A stretch of DNA of 64,000 nucleotides. Origin: Akkermansiaceae bacterium (lineage in GTDB: Bacteria; Verrucomicrobiota; Verrucomicrobiia; Verrucomicrobiales; Akkermansiaceae). Made by a program: the position numbers and the translations under genes. This document shows, piece after piece, positions 9,588 through 19,570 of this stretch (the first letter of the stretch is position 1; the number at the start of each line of letters is the position of its first letter). The DNA lies in assembly GCA_903934285.1 (NCBI GenBank), contig CAIZNN010000073.1, positions 1-64,000 of the forward strand. The letters run 5' to 3'. The notes beneath the pieces are model-generated. The model had not been told where the DNA came from. It ran no database searches and saw only the letters and a program-made list of their open reading frames with translations.

Positions 9588-11453
9588 TTATTTGATGCGG
9601 ACCTCACGGGCGAGGGGCAGGGTGAACTCAAAGGGGAAGGCGAGTTCCCCCCCTTCACTGGAGGCAATCTTGATTTTGAGCACTTGTTCATCCTTGAGCT
9701 GGACGGGTTTGCCATCCGCGCCGGGCACGGTGAAGGTGAAAGCACCGGGTTTGTCCCGCAGCCGTTTGAGCAACTTGGAAACGGCGTTCTGGCTGTCCGC
9801 ATTCTCGCGCCAGAACCCGCGGATGCGCACGGCGTTGGCAACCACCGCGACGTTACCCGCGGCTTTGGGTTTCGGGCCACGGGTCGTTTCGGGCGTCTCG
9901 CCGCTGCGGACCTCAGTCGTCGCCAAACCACTGGTGCCATACGGGCTGGTGAAGAAATCCGCTTTGACCACAGGAGTGCCGTTGATGGTAACTGCGGGCG
10001 GCTTGGCCTCCGGCATCAGCGGGTTGAAGTCTTTGAGCGGCTCCAAGTCAGTGACCCACACCGCATCGCTGGCCAGCGCCCCGCCCAATTCGGCCAACAG
10101 GTCCAGCCAAAACGCATGGTCGGCCTCGGCCGCGGTGAAACTGCTAGCCACGGCTTGCAGCGCGGTCTCGGTGGCCAGCAACCCTTGGATATCCACGGCC
10201 ATCGGCGCGAGGGTCTCTTTGCTCTCCGCCATGGTCCGGTGCCGGTCGGCCGCTTGGCCTGCCGCGACGAGCTGAAACACCACCCAAGTGGCGACCCCGG
10301 CCAAAAACAGTGCAGCTGCTCCAATGAGATACGGCTTGCGGCGATCCGCCGCGCGACTCTGTTCGACCACCGCCGGAACCAAGTCGATGTTGATGGCAGA
10401 CTTGCCCATGCCGCGCAGGCCCAGCCCGACGAGCTCGCCCATCAGGTGGGCTTCACGTTGCAGCGCATCGGTGGCCACGCCTTTCCCTATCGCAAGCGGC
10501 CTGAGGGGATTGAAAAACTCGATGGGCAAATTGAGCTTTTCTTCAAAAAACTCCAAGGTGTAGGGCAGATTGGCCCCGCCGCCGCAAAGGTAGACGCGCT
10601 TGGGGGCATTGCCGCCATGCTGGCTGCGATAGTAATTGGTGGTGCGGGCGATTTCGGAGGGCAGGCGGGTCAGCGCATTGCGAATGACCATTGCCAGCGC
10701 GGCGACCGACTCGTCGAGTTGTTCGGTGTGACCGCCGCCCAAGGCGACCAAGCCATGGGCGATTTTCTGATGTTCGGCCTCGAGAAACGAGACGCTGTAT
10801 TCCTTGGCAATGGCCGAGGTGACGGCAGCACCGCCGACCGGGATGCTGCGGGTGAAGAAGCGCTTGCCCTCGATGTAGAGCAGGTTGCTGGTTTTGGCGC
10901 CGATATCGATGAGCAACACCGGTTCCTGCGGCTGGCCGTAAGAAGCACAAAACGAATTGAACAGCGCCATGGGCGCCACATCCACCTCGGCGGTGGACAG
11001 CCCGCACTCGTTGACCGCGGCGTTGATCTCGTCGAGCGCCTCCCCTTTGATGGCGACAATGACCACTTCCTTCTCCTCGGCCCCTTCGATCATCTCGTAG
11101 TCCCACACCACCTCGTTGATCGGGAATGGCACATGCTGCTGGGCTTCAAACGCCACCAACTGCTCGATGTTGTCGTCCTGCAACGCCGGTAATTTGACGA
11201 AGCGGACGAACACGGCCTGGCCGGAAATCGCATAGCGGACCTTGGCCCGGCCGACCTTGAGGCGCTGCGCCAGATCGGCCACCGCCACCCGAATCTGCCC
11301 GATGCGCGAGGACTCCAGGGCGGGATCGGCCACAATCGTCTCAGAGGCATAATTCTTCAGCAACAGGCTGCCATTTTTCGCGGTTTCGAAAACAGCCATT
11401 CCGATGCGCTGGGAACCAATATTGAGTGCGACGGTGGTCAGTGTGTCAGCCAT
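9588..11453 (-). CDS. Amuc_1101-like PilM-type actin-fold ATPase fused to a PilN-like membrane region
   Basis: 621 aa; ALNIGSQRIGMAVFE, LLIDIGAKTSNLLYIE, VYLCGGGANLPY phosphate-binding motifs; TM around AALFLAGVATWVVFQLVAAG. Confidence 0.85.
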   Translation of the reverse strand: MADTLTTVALNIGSQRIGMAVFETAKNGSLLLKNYASETIVADPALESSRIGQIRVAVADLAQRLKVGRAKVRYAISGQAVFVRFVKLPALQDDNIEQLVAFEAQQHVPFPINEVVWDYEMIEGAEEKEVVIVAIKGEALDEINAAVNECGLSTAEVDVAPMALFNSFCASYGQPQEPVLLIDIGAKTSNLLYIEGKRFFTRSIPVGGAAVTSAIAKEYSVSFLEAEHQKIAHGLVALGGGHTEQLDESVAALAMVIRNALTRLPSEIARTTNYYRSQHGGNAPKRVYLCGGGANLPYTLEFFEEKLNLPIEFFNPLRPLAIGKGVATDALQREAHLMGELVGLGLRGMGKSAINIDLVPAVVEQSRAADRRKPYLIGAAALFLAGVATWVVFQLVAAGQAADRHRTMAESKETLAPMAVDIQGLLATETALQAVASSFTAAEADHAFWLDLLAELGGALASDAVWVTDLEPLKDFNPLMPEAKPPAVTINGTPVVKADFFTSPYGTSGLATTEVRSGETPETTRGPKPKAAGNVAVVANAVRIRGFWRENADSQNAVSKLLKRLRDKPGAFTFTVPGADGKPVQLKDEQVLKIKIASSEGGELAFPFEFTLPLAREVRIK

Positions 11454-11526
11454 GGTGCGGGGCGATAAAAAGGGAGGGGACGGCGGTGTGGCAACTATAA
11501 AATGGGAAAAAAGAACCGCTGGAAAA

Positions 11527-12168
11527 TCACGGGTTGCCCTTCGCCTTTATCTCGGCGTAGCGATCCCACCAAATGTGCGCAAAGGCGGTTTCATCCTTGT
11601 TGAGCAACGGCACCACGGTGCTTTCAGCTGTCTTGTCAGAAGGCATGGTCCACCATTTGTCCGCTCCCCGGTCGGTGGAGTCGGCCACCACCTTGCCATC
11701 AACAATGACTTCAAAGCCGATGAACTTCACCGCGCTCCTGCCGCTGCGGTCCAGACCGGTAAGCCGCTTGATGGAGGCCGGTGACAGGTACACCGAGCAA
11801 TACACATCGTCGCTCAACGGCACATTGACGTACTCGATATCCTTGGTCAGTTTCAGATAGGTGCCGGCTTTGTCCGGATTATCGACCGCGACATACCATT
11901 TCACGACGAGCCGGTCACAAGTCTTGGACTTGGGCTCCGGTTTCATCTGGACCTTGATTTTGGCCTCGATTTGGAGCCAATTCTTCAGCTTCAAGTTCTT
12001 CGACACCACACCGGAGAAATCCGGTGACAGCAAGTCCTCATGTTTGGGCTTGTCGACCACATCGACTTTGGTGATCGCCGCCCCCGCCGCGACGGCGGCA
12101 CAGGGTGACATGAAAACGACAGCAACCGAGAGGGCGGACAGCGCAGATTGGCGGATTTTGCGGTTCAT
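11527..12168 (-). CDS. Amuc_1102-like small secreted pilus-system protein
   Basis: 213 aa with signal peptide (SALSVAVVFMSPCAAVAA). Syntenic position upstream of the PilM-like gene. Confidence 0.65.
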   Translation of the reverse strand: MNRKIRQSALSALSVAVVFMSPCAAVAAGAAITKVDVVDKPKHEDLLSPDFSGVVSKNLKLKNWLQIEAKIKVQMKPEPKSKTCDRLVVKWYVAVDNPDKAGTYLKLTKDIEYVNVPLSDDVYCSVYLSPASIKRLTGLDRSGRSAVKFIGFEVIVDGKVVADSTDRGADKWWTMPSDKTAESTVVPLLNKDETAFAHIWWDRYAEIKAKGNP

Positions 12169-12323
12169 TGGGTAGGAATTTCTCGAACCGTAGAAATCCC
12201 AAACCGGCTTGACCAGCCAAAAGGACGATTGCCGGAAAAATTTTCAACGAAGTAAATACAGTGCTGCGGCGTGGTCTGTCGGCGACGATTGACGGATCGG
12301 ATTTTAGCGCTCATCACTCAGGC

Positions 12324-13049
12324 ATGCCGCACACGAAATTCGCATTGCAGACCGGTCAGCGCTGGGTGGTGGGGAGCTTTGGCAGCGCCGCTGGCTTGCG
12401 TGAAGCCGAGGTTGGAGACACCTTGCAGCGCTGTGATGTGGCGGAGATCCGGCTGGATGTATTGCGAGCGGATGGGGTTGAACCGGCACCGGCGCAGTGG
12501 CGGCACCTCGCTGGCGTGCCGCTGTTGTTCACCGCGCGGAGGAAAGACCAGGGCGGCGCGCTGTTACTCGATGCGCCGCAACGCAGCGCCTTGTTGCGCG
12601 CGGCGCTCGCCGAGGCCGCCCTCATCGATGTCGAACTGGCCAGCCATGCCACCATGGGCGAACTGCTGGCGGAGGCGGCGCAGCGCGGAATCCCGTGGCT
12701 CGCCTCGTATCACGATTTCACCCAACTGCCGGAATCCGCCGTGCTCACCGCCGCCGCCCAGCAAGCCAAAGCCGCCGGTGCCGCCGCCTTCAAGGTGGCC
12801 GCCAAGCTCAACACCCTCGCCGATGTGGTGCGGCTGGCTGAATTCCAGCTCACCGCCCATGGGCTGCCGGTGGCCACCATGGGCATGGGCGTGCTCGCAC
12901 CGGTGTCGCGCTTGCTCTGCGCCCAGAGCGGCAGCGTGCTGAATTACGGCTATCTGGGAGCCATTCCCACCGCCCCCGGCCAATGGGATTGCGGCTTGCT
13001 CAAGCAAGCCATCCGCCGGCTGGTGCCGTGGGCTGGCACGGCGCCGTGA
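12324..13049 (+). CDS. aroD: type I 3-dehydroquinate dehydratase
   Basis: CDVAEIRLDVLRADG, LLFTARRKDQGG, WLASYHDF, AFKVAAKLNTLADVVRL (Schiff-base Lys), MGVLAPVSRLL. Confidence 0.88.
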   Translation: MPHTKFALQTGQRWVVGSFGSAAGLREAEVGDTLQRCDVAEIRLDVLRADGVEPAPAQWRHLAGVPLLFTARRKDQGGALLLDAPQRSALLRAALAEAALIDVELASHATMGELLAEAAQRGIPWLASYHDFTQLPESAVLTAAAQQAKAAGAAAFKVAAKLNTLADVVRLAEFQLTAHGLPVATMGMGVLAPVSRLLCAQSGSVLNYGYLGAIPTAPGQWDCGLLKQAIRRLVPWAGTAP

Positions 13050-13110
13050 CTGCCGTCAGCAGGTTGCCAGCGAGGCATCGCCTCAGGCCCGTGGCGATGC
13101 CGCCCGTGGC

Positions 13111-15129
13111 TCAGCCGATCACCTCGACAGGTGCGTCTGGCAAGGCCTTGAGAAACATCGCCCCGTAACGTTTGGTTAGAATCCGGTTGTCCAGAATGCA
13201 GACCAGTCCGTGATCGCGCTGGGTGCGGATCAAGCGGCCGACCCCTTGGCGCAACTTCAAAATCGCCTCCGGCACCGAGTACTCCATGAACGGATTGCCA
13301 CCGGCCGCCTCGATGGCTTCCAGCCGCGACGCAACTAACGGATGGTCCGGCACCGCAAACGGCAAACGCGTCACCACCACATTGGACAACGCCTCACCCG
13401 GCACATCCACCCCGGCCCAAAAACTGTCGGTGCCAAACAACACACTATGCACATCCGCGCGGAATTCCTCGATCATGCGATGCCGCGGCAAGCCCTCGCC
13501 CTGCACCAGCAAGCGCCAGTTCTTGCCGCGGAAAAACCCCTCCAACCGCTGCGCCGCATCGCGCATCGTGCGGTAACTGGTGAACAACACAAACGCCCGC
13601 CCCTCACTCGCGTTGACCGCCTCGCGGATGCCCTCGGCTAACAATTCATCGTAACGCGGGGTGCCGGGGTCCGGCACCGATTTGTAAATCCTCACCTGCA
13701 TTTGCCGCGGGTAATCAAACGGGCTGCCGATGCACAGCGCGCGCGCCCGCTCGGCCCCCACCCGGCCGCGGAAATATGCCAGCTTCGGGTCGCCCACGCC
13801 GAGGGTGGCGCTGGTGAGCACCAAGCTCTTGTTGCCGGTGAACAACAAGGGCCGCAGGCGCGCCGCCACATTCACCGGCGCGGCATGCAGGGTGTATTGG
13901 GTCTCGTCCCGCCCGCTGCGCTCCACCCAGTACACACTGTCCTCGTCGCGTTGCTCCAGAAACACCCCGAGCGAACCGTGCATCTCGCGCAAACGCCGCC
14001 CCGCGTCTAACAACTCGGCGCGGGTCCCCTCCGCTTCCACCTCGGCGGCCAGCGCATCGACTTCCTGCCACAGTCGGCGCAGCGGCTCGGCCAGTGTGTT
14101 AGAGACCACTTCCGGCTCGCGGATGCGGCATTCCTTGGAAAAATCGCCGAAGCGGGCCGTATCGCCCACCCGCTGGAAGAAGCGATCCACCTCGCCGAGG
14201 GTTTCCTCCACCGCGAGCATCGCCGAGGCCTTGTGAAACGCCTTGAGCAAGCCCTTGCGCGTCCGCGGATGATAGAGCCGCTGCAAATCGAAACGCAAGC
14301 CGGCCTGCGACAGGCGCAACCCGAGTTGGACCGCGGCCACCTGCTCGATGGTGTGGGCCTCATCGAGGATCGCGAAATCGTTAGGGAAGAGGAAGCCGCC
14401 GCATTTGCCCGGTGCCTCGCCGCCATCCGCCTCCTCGTCCGGGTCCTCGGACTTGTTGAGCAAGGCGAAAAACAACGTGTGATTGACCACCACCAACCGG
14501 GCATCGGCGGCCGCCTTGCGCGCTTCCTGGAAAAAACAATTCCCCCGCGGCCCGCAAGTCCGCGCCGAACACAGGTGGGCCTCGCTGCACACTTGGAGCC
14601 AGACTTTCGGCTGCGGCTGGAAATTCAAATCGCTGAGGGTGCCGTCGCGGGTCGCCTCCGCCCACTTGCGCAGTGTCTCGAGTTCCTCGGTCTCGGTGCT
14701 GGTGAACAAATCGTCGGTCTGCTCGAGCGCCCGCCGCAAACGCTGCGGACACAAGTAATTCTGCCGCCCCTTCAACAGCACCGCCGGAAAATCATCGCCC
14801 AGAATATTGCGCACGATCGGAATGTCCTTCCTCACCAGTTGCTCCTGCAAATTGATCGTGTGGGTGGAAATCACCCCTTTGCGGCCCGTCTCCAAGGCAA
14901 AGCGCGCCGCCGGCAACAAATACGCCAGCGACTTGCCCACCCCGGTACCAGCCTCCGCCACCAGCGAACTGGCGTTGACCAATGCCTCCGCCACGGCCAC
15001 GGCCAACTCCTGCTGTTGCGGGCGGTATTCGAAATCACGCGACTTGGCCAGCACGCCCTTTTTTGAAAAAGCGTCCCTCACCGCGTCACAGAACCCTGGC
15101 AGCGGCTGCCCATCCGTCATTGAAATCAT
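13111..15129 (-). CDS. ATP-dependent DNA helicase, DinG/XPD-like
   Basis: 672 aa; Walker A EAGTGVGKSLAYLLP, DEAH (FAILDEAHTIEQ), Fe-S-type cysteines, FGTDSFWAGVDVPG, QGVGRLIRTQRDHG. Confidence 0.93.
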   Translation of the reverse strand: MISMTDGQPLPGFCDAVRDAFSKKGVLAKSRDFEYRPQQQELAVAVAEALVNASSLVAEAGTGVGKSLAYLLPAARFALETGRKGVISTHTINLQEQLVRKDIPIVRNILGDDFPAVLLKGRQNYLCPQRLRRALEQTDDLFTSTETEELETLRKWAEATRDGTLSDLNFQPQPKVWLQVCSEAHLCSARTCGPRGNCFFQEARKAAADARLVVVNHTLFFALLNKSEDPDEEADGGEAPGKCGGFLFPNDFAILDEAHTIEQVAAVQLGLRLSQAGLRFDLQRLYHPRTRKGLLKAFHKASAMLAVEETLGEVDRFFQRVGDTARFGDFSKECRIREPEVVSNTLAEPLRRLWQEVDALAAEVEAEGTRAELLDAGRRLREMHGSLGVFLEQRDEDSVYWVERSGRDETQYTLHAAPVNVAARLRPLLFTGNKSLVLTSATLGVGDPKLAYFRGRVGAERARALCIGSPFDYPRQMQVRIYKSVPDPGTPRYDELLAEGIREAVNASEGRAFVLFTSYRTMRDAAQRLEGFFRGKNWRLLVQGEGLPRHRMIEEFRADVHSVLFGTDSFWAGVDVPGEALSNVVVTRLPFAVPDHPLVASRLEAIEAAGGNPFMEYSVPEAILKLRQGVGRLIRTQRDHGLVCILDNRILTKRYGAMFLKALPDAPVEVIG

Positions 15130-15232
15130 CGCGCCACATCACATCCTACATTGCCACACCTGCCAAGCCGCATCTTGCACCTTGCCATTTTGCCGCTTGC
15201 CCGCGCCGCAGTCCTGCCTTACTTCCACAGGC

Positions 15233-15832
15233 ATGCAACGCCGCATCGCCAGTTGTTTCGCCCTCGGCTTGGTCCTGGTGGCCGGTTGCCGCGACAACCG
15301 TGACGTCACCGCCACTGAAACCCGCGCGGTTTGCAGCCGCGATGGCAACTTCAAATTGTTTGCCACCAGCGATGAACGCTTCGGCAATGCCCGCCCCTGC
15401 CCGGTCGTCGGCGACCCGCCGCCGGGCTGGACGGTGCTGCCCGCCAACGAATTCCGCCTGCTCAACTACCGCTTCGGCCCCAGCGGCAGCGGCGCGGTCT
15501 GGATCTCCAGCGCCACCGGCTCGCTGGCCGACAACGTCAACCGCTGGCGCCACCAGTTCGGCGCCGCGCCACTCGATGACGCCGCCATCCAGGCCCTGCG
15601 CCGCGTCCCGATGCTCGGCGGCAGCGGCGTCTGGGTGCAAGCCGAGGGGACCTACGCCGCCGGCATGGGCGCGCCGCCCAAGGCCGGCTACGGCCTGGCC
15701 GGGGTGATCACCGAGTTTCACGGGCAATTGCTCACCGTGAAAATGGTCGCCCCGGCTGCCGAAGTCCGCTTCGGCGTCCCCGCCTTGGAGGCCTTTGTCA
15801 AGAGCCTGCGCCCGGTCGACTCGGCCAATTAA
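15233..15832 (+). CDS. putative lipoprotein
   Basis: MQRRIASCFALGLVLVAGCRDN lipobox; no recognised domain. Confidence 0.65.
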   Translation: MQRRIASCFALGLVLVAGCRDNRDVTATETRAVCSRDGNFKLFATSDERFGNARPCPVVGDPPPGWTVLPANEFRLLNYRFGPSGSGAVWISSATGSLADNVNRWRHQFGAAPLDDAAIQALRRVPMLGGSGVWVQAEGTYAAGMGAPPKAGYGLAGVITEFHGQLLTVKMVAPAAEVRFGVPALEAFVKSLRPVDSAN

Positions 15833-15849
15833 CCTGTCTCCCATCGCTC

Positions 15850-17076
15850 ATGGAACCCGCCCCCCAGCCCGCATCCCCCAAAAAACCCCGCGCCGCCATC
15901 GCCCGGTGGCTGGTGGCGCGCCTTTCCGGCTACGGCCTCGCCACCATCCTGCTTGTTTTGTTGGGCCTGCTCACCTGGCTCGCCACCCTCGAACAAATCG
16001 ACAGCGGCCTGCACCACACGTTGCGCAAGTATTTCGACTGGCGGGCCTGGTATGTGGTTCCGGAAATCCGCGGCGAAACCCTGCCGCTGGTGCTACCCGG
16101 CGGCTATTGGGTCTGCGCCTTGCTGGCACTCAACCTAACACTCGGCGGGATCCTGCGGCTGCGCAAGGACTGGCGACATGCCGGCGTGTTGCTCGCCCAC
16201 CTCGGCATCATCTATCTGCTGGTCGCGGGCGCCGTGGCCCATCATTTCTCGCAGCGCGGCCACCTGCTCATCGCCGAGGGCGCCACCAGCAATGCCGCCG
16301 AAGACTACTTCGAACACGTCGTGGAGGTGGCCGAGGTGAAGGATGCCATGCCCGCCACCATCCAGATCATCGGCGGCAAGCATCTAACTGGCCTGGAGGA
16401 CTTCGACACCCGCACCGTGCGTCTCCCGGCCATGCCCTTTGATCTGGAGCTCGCCCGCTTTTTCCCCAATGCCAACTTGATGTCGATCGCCGACCAAGTG
16501 CCGTCCAGCGACGTGCGCACCTTCGACGGCTACTATCTGGTGGCCAAGCCGCTTGAGCTCAACGCCGAGGCCAACACCCCCGGCTGCATCGCCCGCATCC
16601 TCTACCGCGACGGCAACAGATCCGAACCATTCCTGCTCACCAGCACCGCCTATCAACCGTTCAGCGTGCGGTTTGATGACCGCATCTTCACCATCCTCCT
16701 GCGCAAACGCCTGTGGCTCCTGCCCTTCGCCGTGCGACTCGACAAATTCACCGCCGAGTTCTATCCCGGCACCATGAAACCCTCGAAATTTGTCAGTGAA
16801 ATCACCCGCCTCGAAAACGGCAAGCCAGCCAAAGCCGTCATCCAAATGAATGAGCCGATGCGCTATGCCAACCTGACATTCTTCCAAGCCAGCTACCAAC
16901 AGTTAGAGCAGGGGCCCTCCGCGCGCATGGCGTCGGTTTTTGAAGTCGTGCGCAATCCGGCCGACAAGTGGCCGCAATACAGTCTCTACGTGGTGTCCTT
17001 CGGTCTGCTGGTGCATTTCCTCACCAAGCTGGTCGGGTTCATCAAGGAGCAATCCCGCCCATCCCATCATGTCTGA
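15850..17076 (+). CDS. cytochrome c biogenesis protein ResB-like
   Basis: Several TM segments, GGILRLRKDWRHAGVLLAHLGIIYLLVAGAV, periplasmic domain, C-terminal TM. Overlaps the ccsA-like gene. Confidence 0.85.
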   Translation: MEPAPQPASPKKPRAAIARWLVARLSGYGLATILLVLLGLLTWLATLEQIDSGLHHTLRKYFDWRAWYVVPEIRGETLPLVLPGGYWVCALLALNLTLGGILRLRKDWRHAGVLLAHLGIIYLLVAGAVAHHFSQRGHLLIAEGATSNAAEDYFEHVVEVAEVKDAMPATIQIIGGKHLTGLEDFDTRTVRLPAMPFDLELARFFPNANLMSIADQVPSSDVRTFDGYYLVAKPLELNAEANTPGCIARILYRDGNRSEPFLLTSTAYQPFSVRFDDRIFTILLRKRLWLLPFAVRLDKFTAEFYPGTMKPSKFVSEITRLENGKPAKAVIQMNEPMRYANLTFFQASYQQLEQGPSARMASVFEVVRNPADKWPQYSLYVVSFGLLVHFLTKLVGFIKEQSRPSHHV

Positions 17077-19042
17077 TCCCTCATCCATCACCGGACGCAA
17101 GATCGCGGCAGCCCTGGTGCTGGCCGGCCTGGCTGCGGTCTTTTTCAATCTGGTGGCCGCCACCCGCCCCAAGGGTGAGTTGCGGATCATCACGGATTAT
17201 GCGCCGTGGCCCGCCGCCACCCTCGCCGTGGCCGACACCCTGCCCGTCCAGGATGGCGGACGCATCAAACCCCTCGCCACCTACGCCGGCTTCACCATGC
17301 TCGCCATCCATGGCGCCCGCTCGATGCCAGTGGCCGGCAATGCTGGCACGCCAGGCACGCTCACGCCCACCGCTTGGTTGCTCGACATTTTGTTCCGTCC
17401 GCAGTTTGCCATCCACCATCCGACTTTTCGCGTCGACAACTCCGCCGTGCTCGAGGCCATCGGCGTCAAACCCCGCGGCAAACGCGATCGCTACAGCTAT
17501 GCCGACCTCGCGCCGGGATTGGAAAAACTTGTGGAGCTCGCCGCCGCCTACGATGCGCCCGCCCCGCAACAACGCGACGCCTTGCAACAACAAGTCCTCG
17601 ATCTGGCGTACAACGTGCGGGACTTCGAAAGCTTGTTAGGCCAGCTGGCCTTCGCCCGTTCCGGCGTGGCGCTTGGCAACGCACCCGACCAGCAACGCCT
17701 CGACATCAGCACGGTGATGGACAAGGCCCCCAAAATCCGTGATGACATCGCCAAGGCCAAAGCCAAAGCCGAAGGCACGCCGCAGCGGGGACCGGCCGAA
17801 TATCTTTACCGGGAAGCCTATCAAGCCGCCAGCCTCGCCACCCGTGGCATGAATATTTTCCCGCCGGCTGAGGCCGGCGAGCGCACCTGGCAAAATGCCG
17901 GGGCCCGGATCATAAGCGTGCTGACCGGCGAGAGCGCCACCCCGCAGCCGGCCATCATCGATATCATGGCGCTTGAAAATGCCGCGCGCGCCTTGGACGC
18001 CGGCCACCCCGAATTCCTCACGGCCCTCACCACTTTGCGCGACGACCTCACCCGGCGCGCCGCGGCGCGCGGCGAAGGCCGGCATCTGGCCCTGGAGGCC
18101 GCTTACAACCGGGCCGATTGGTTTCTCAATGCGTTTGTGGTGTTTTTCCTGGGCGCGCTGTGCGCGCTGGCGATGTGGTTGTTAGGGTCCGGGCGGCCGG
18201 GCCGCATCCTCGCCGGCGTCACCCTCGGCTGGTCGCTCATCGGCCTGGCAATCTGCATCATCGCCATCGTCGAGCGTTGCCTCATCATGCAGCGTGCGCC
18301 CATCGGCAACCTCTACGACACCATCATCTTCATCGCTGCCGCTGGCGTGTTGCTGGCGCTGCTCATCGAAGCGCTCACCCGCCGCCGCTTTGCGCTGGGC
18401 CTCGCCCCCATCCTCGGCTCCTTGCTCGTCTTCCTCTCCCGCCGCTACGAATTGGGCGACCCCAAGGACCACATGGACCCGCTCGTCGCCGTGCTCGCCT
18501 CCAACTTCTGGCTCACCATCCACGTCATCTCCATCACCCTCGGCTATGCCGCCGGGCTGTTGTGCTCGTTTCTATCCACCCTCTACATCCTGATGCGCGG
18601 CCTGCGCCTCGACCACGCCGATGGCGGGTTGCGCCACATGCTGAGCCGCGCGGTCTATGGCTTGCTCTGCCTCACCTTGTTCCTCTCCTTGGTCGGCACC
18701 GTCCTGGGCGGCATCTGGGCCAACGACTCGTGGGGCCGCTTTTGGGGTTGGGATCCCAAGGAAAACGGTGCCCTGTTGATCGTCATCTGGTCCCTCGTCA
18801 TCCTGCATGCCCGCCTCGGCGGGTTCCTCAAGGAATGGGGGCTGCATGTCGCCTCCGCCTTCACCGCCTGCGTCATCGTCTTCTCGTGGTGGCATGTAAA
18901 CTTCCTCGGCGTGGGCCTCCACAACTACGGCTTCACCACCGGCAAAAATGTCTTGTGGGCCTTCTATCTGGCCATGCTCCTCATCATCGCCTTCGCCGCC
19001 GCCGCCAAGTGGCTGGAAAGCCGGCGAGGCCAGGGTTCTTGA
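17069..19042 (+). CDS. ccsA: cytochrome c biogenesis protein CcsA-like (heme handling)
   Basis: GTVLGGIWANDSWGRFWGWDPKENGALLIVIWSLVILHARLG (tryptophan-rich WWD-type heme motif). ATG overlaps the upstream stop by 8 bp. Confidence 0.9.
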   Translation: MSDPSSITGRKIAAALVLAGLAAVFFNLVAATRPKGELRIITDYAPWPAATLAVADTLPVQDGGRIKPLATYAGFTMLAIHGARSMPVAGNAGTPGTLTPTAWLLDILFRPQFAIHHPTFRVDNSAVLEAIGVKPRGKRDRYSYADLAPGLEKLVELAAAYDAPAPQQRDALQQQVLDLAYNVRDFESLLGQLAFARSGVALGNAPDQQRLDISTVMDKAPKIRDDIAKAKAKAEGTPQRGPAEYLYREAYQAASLATRGMNIFPPAEAGERTWQNAGARIISVLTGESATPQPAIIDIMALENAARALDAGHPEFLTALTTLRDDLTRRAAARGEGRHLALEAAYNRADWFLNAFVVFFLGALCALAMWLLGSGRPGRILAGVTLGWSLIGLAICIIAIVERCLIMQRAPIGNLYDTIIFIAAAGVLLALLIEALTRRRFALGLAPILGSLLVFLSRRYELGDPKDHMDPLVAVLASNFWLTIHVISITLGYAAGLLCSFLSTLYILMRGLRLDHADGGLRHMLSRAVYGLLCLTLFLSLVGTVLGGIWANDSWGRFWGWDPKENGALLIVIWSLVILHARLGGFLKEWGLHVASAFTACVIVFSWWHVNFLGVGLHNYGFTTGKNVLWAFYLAMLLIIAFAAAAKWLESRRGQGS

Positions 19043-19066
19043 AACCGGCCAGGTGCTGCTGTCAGG

Positions 19067-19411
19067 TCAAATCCCCCGTTTTGGGCGTTCGGCGGGCGGT
19101 TCGTCTGGAGCCGGTTTATCGGGCGTCCACGGGTGGAGGAAGTGGTGGTGGCCACGCCAGTCCGGGAGGGCGTATGCGGAGGCGGCGACGGCGGTGATAT
19201 AGACCAATGGGATGATGAGGATCGAAAGCCCGAAGGTGCCCAAGGCCATCAACACCGAGACAAAACCGGTGAGAATATTCCCTCCGATCAACAAGCCGAT
19301 ACCGGCGGCGTAATGGTGTTTGTAGAGGTGGCCCAAGCCTGGCAGGAGACTGAGACAGGCGGCAAGCTTGTTGCGATCCAGCGAATTCAAAACCGGGGGG
19401 TGTTCTTCCAT
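19067..19411 (-). CDS. small multi-TM membrane protein
   Basis: LAACLSLLPGLGHLYKHHYAAGIGLLIGGNILTGFVSVLMALGTFGLSILIIPLVYI. Confidence 0.6.
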   Translation of the reverse strand: MEEHPPVLNSLDRNKLAACLSLLPGLGHLYKHHYAAGIGLLIGGNILTGFVSVLMALGTFGLSILIIPLVYITAVAASAYALPDWRGHHHFLHPWTPDKPAPDEPPAERPKRGI

Positions 19412-19570
19412 GGCGATTCCTCCTTTATGCAGCCCAGATAGCAGCGCCAGCGGGCAAATGGCAAGCAGATTTTGGCGCGATTTTCAGCCGGGCAAGGAGC
19501 TGCAATCGCCAGCCCGGTGCCAGGTCGGTTCGTGCTTTGCGGCGGGCGGCGGGCGTTGTAGCCTCGCGCC

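Noticed and set aside
9684-11192. 502-aa plus-strand ORF opposite the PilM-like gene
   Set aside because: No recognisable domain; GC-driven shadow ORF.
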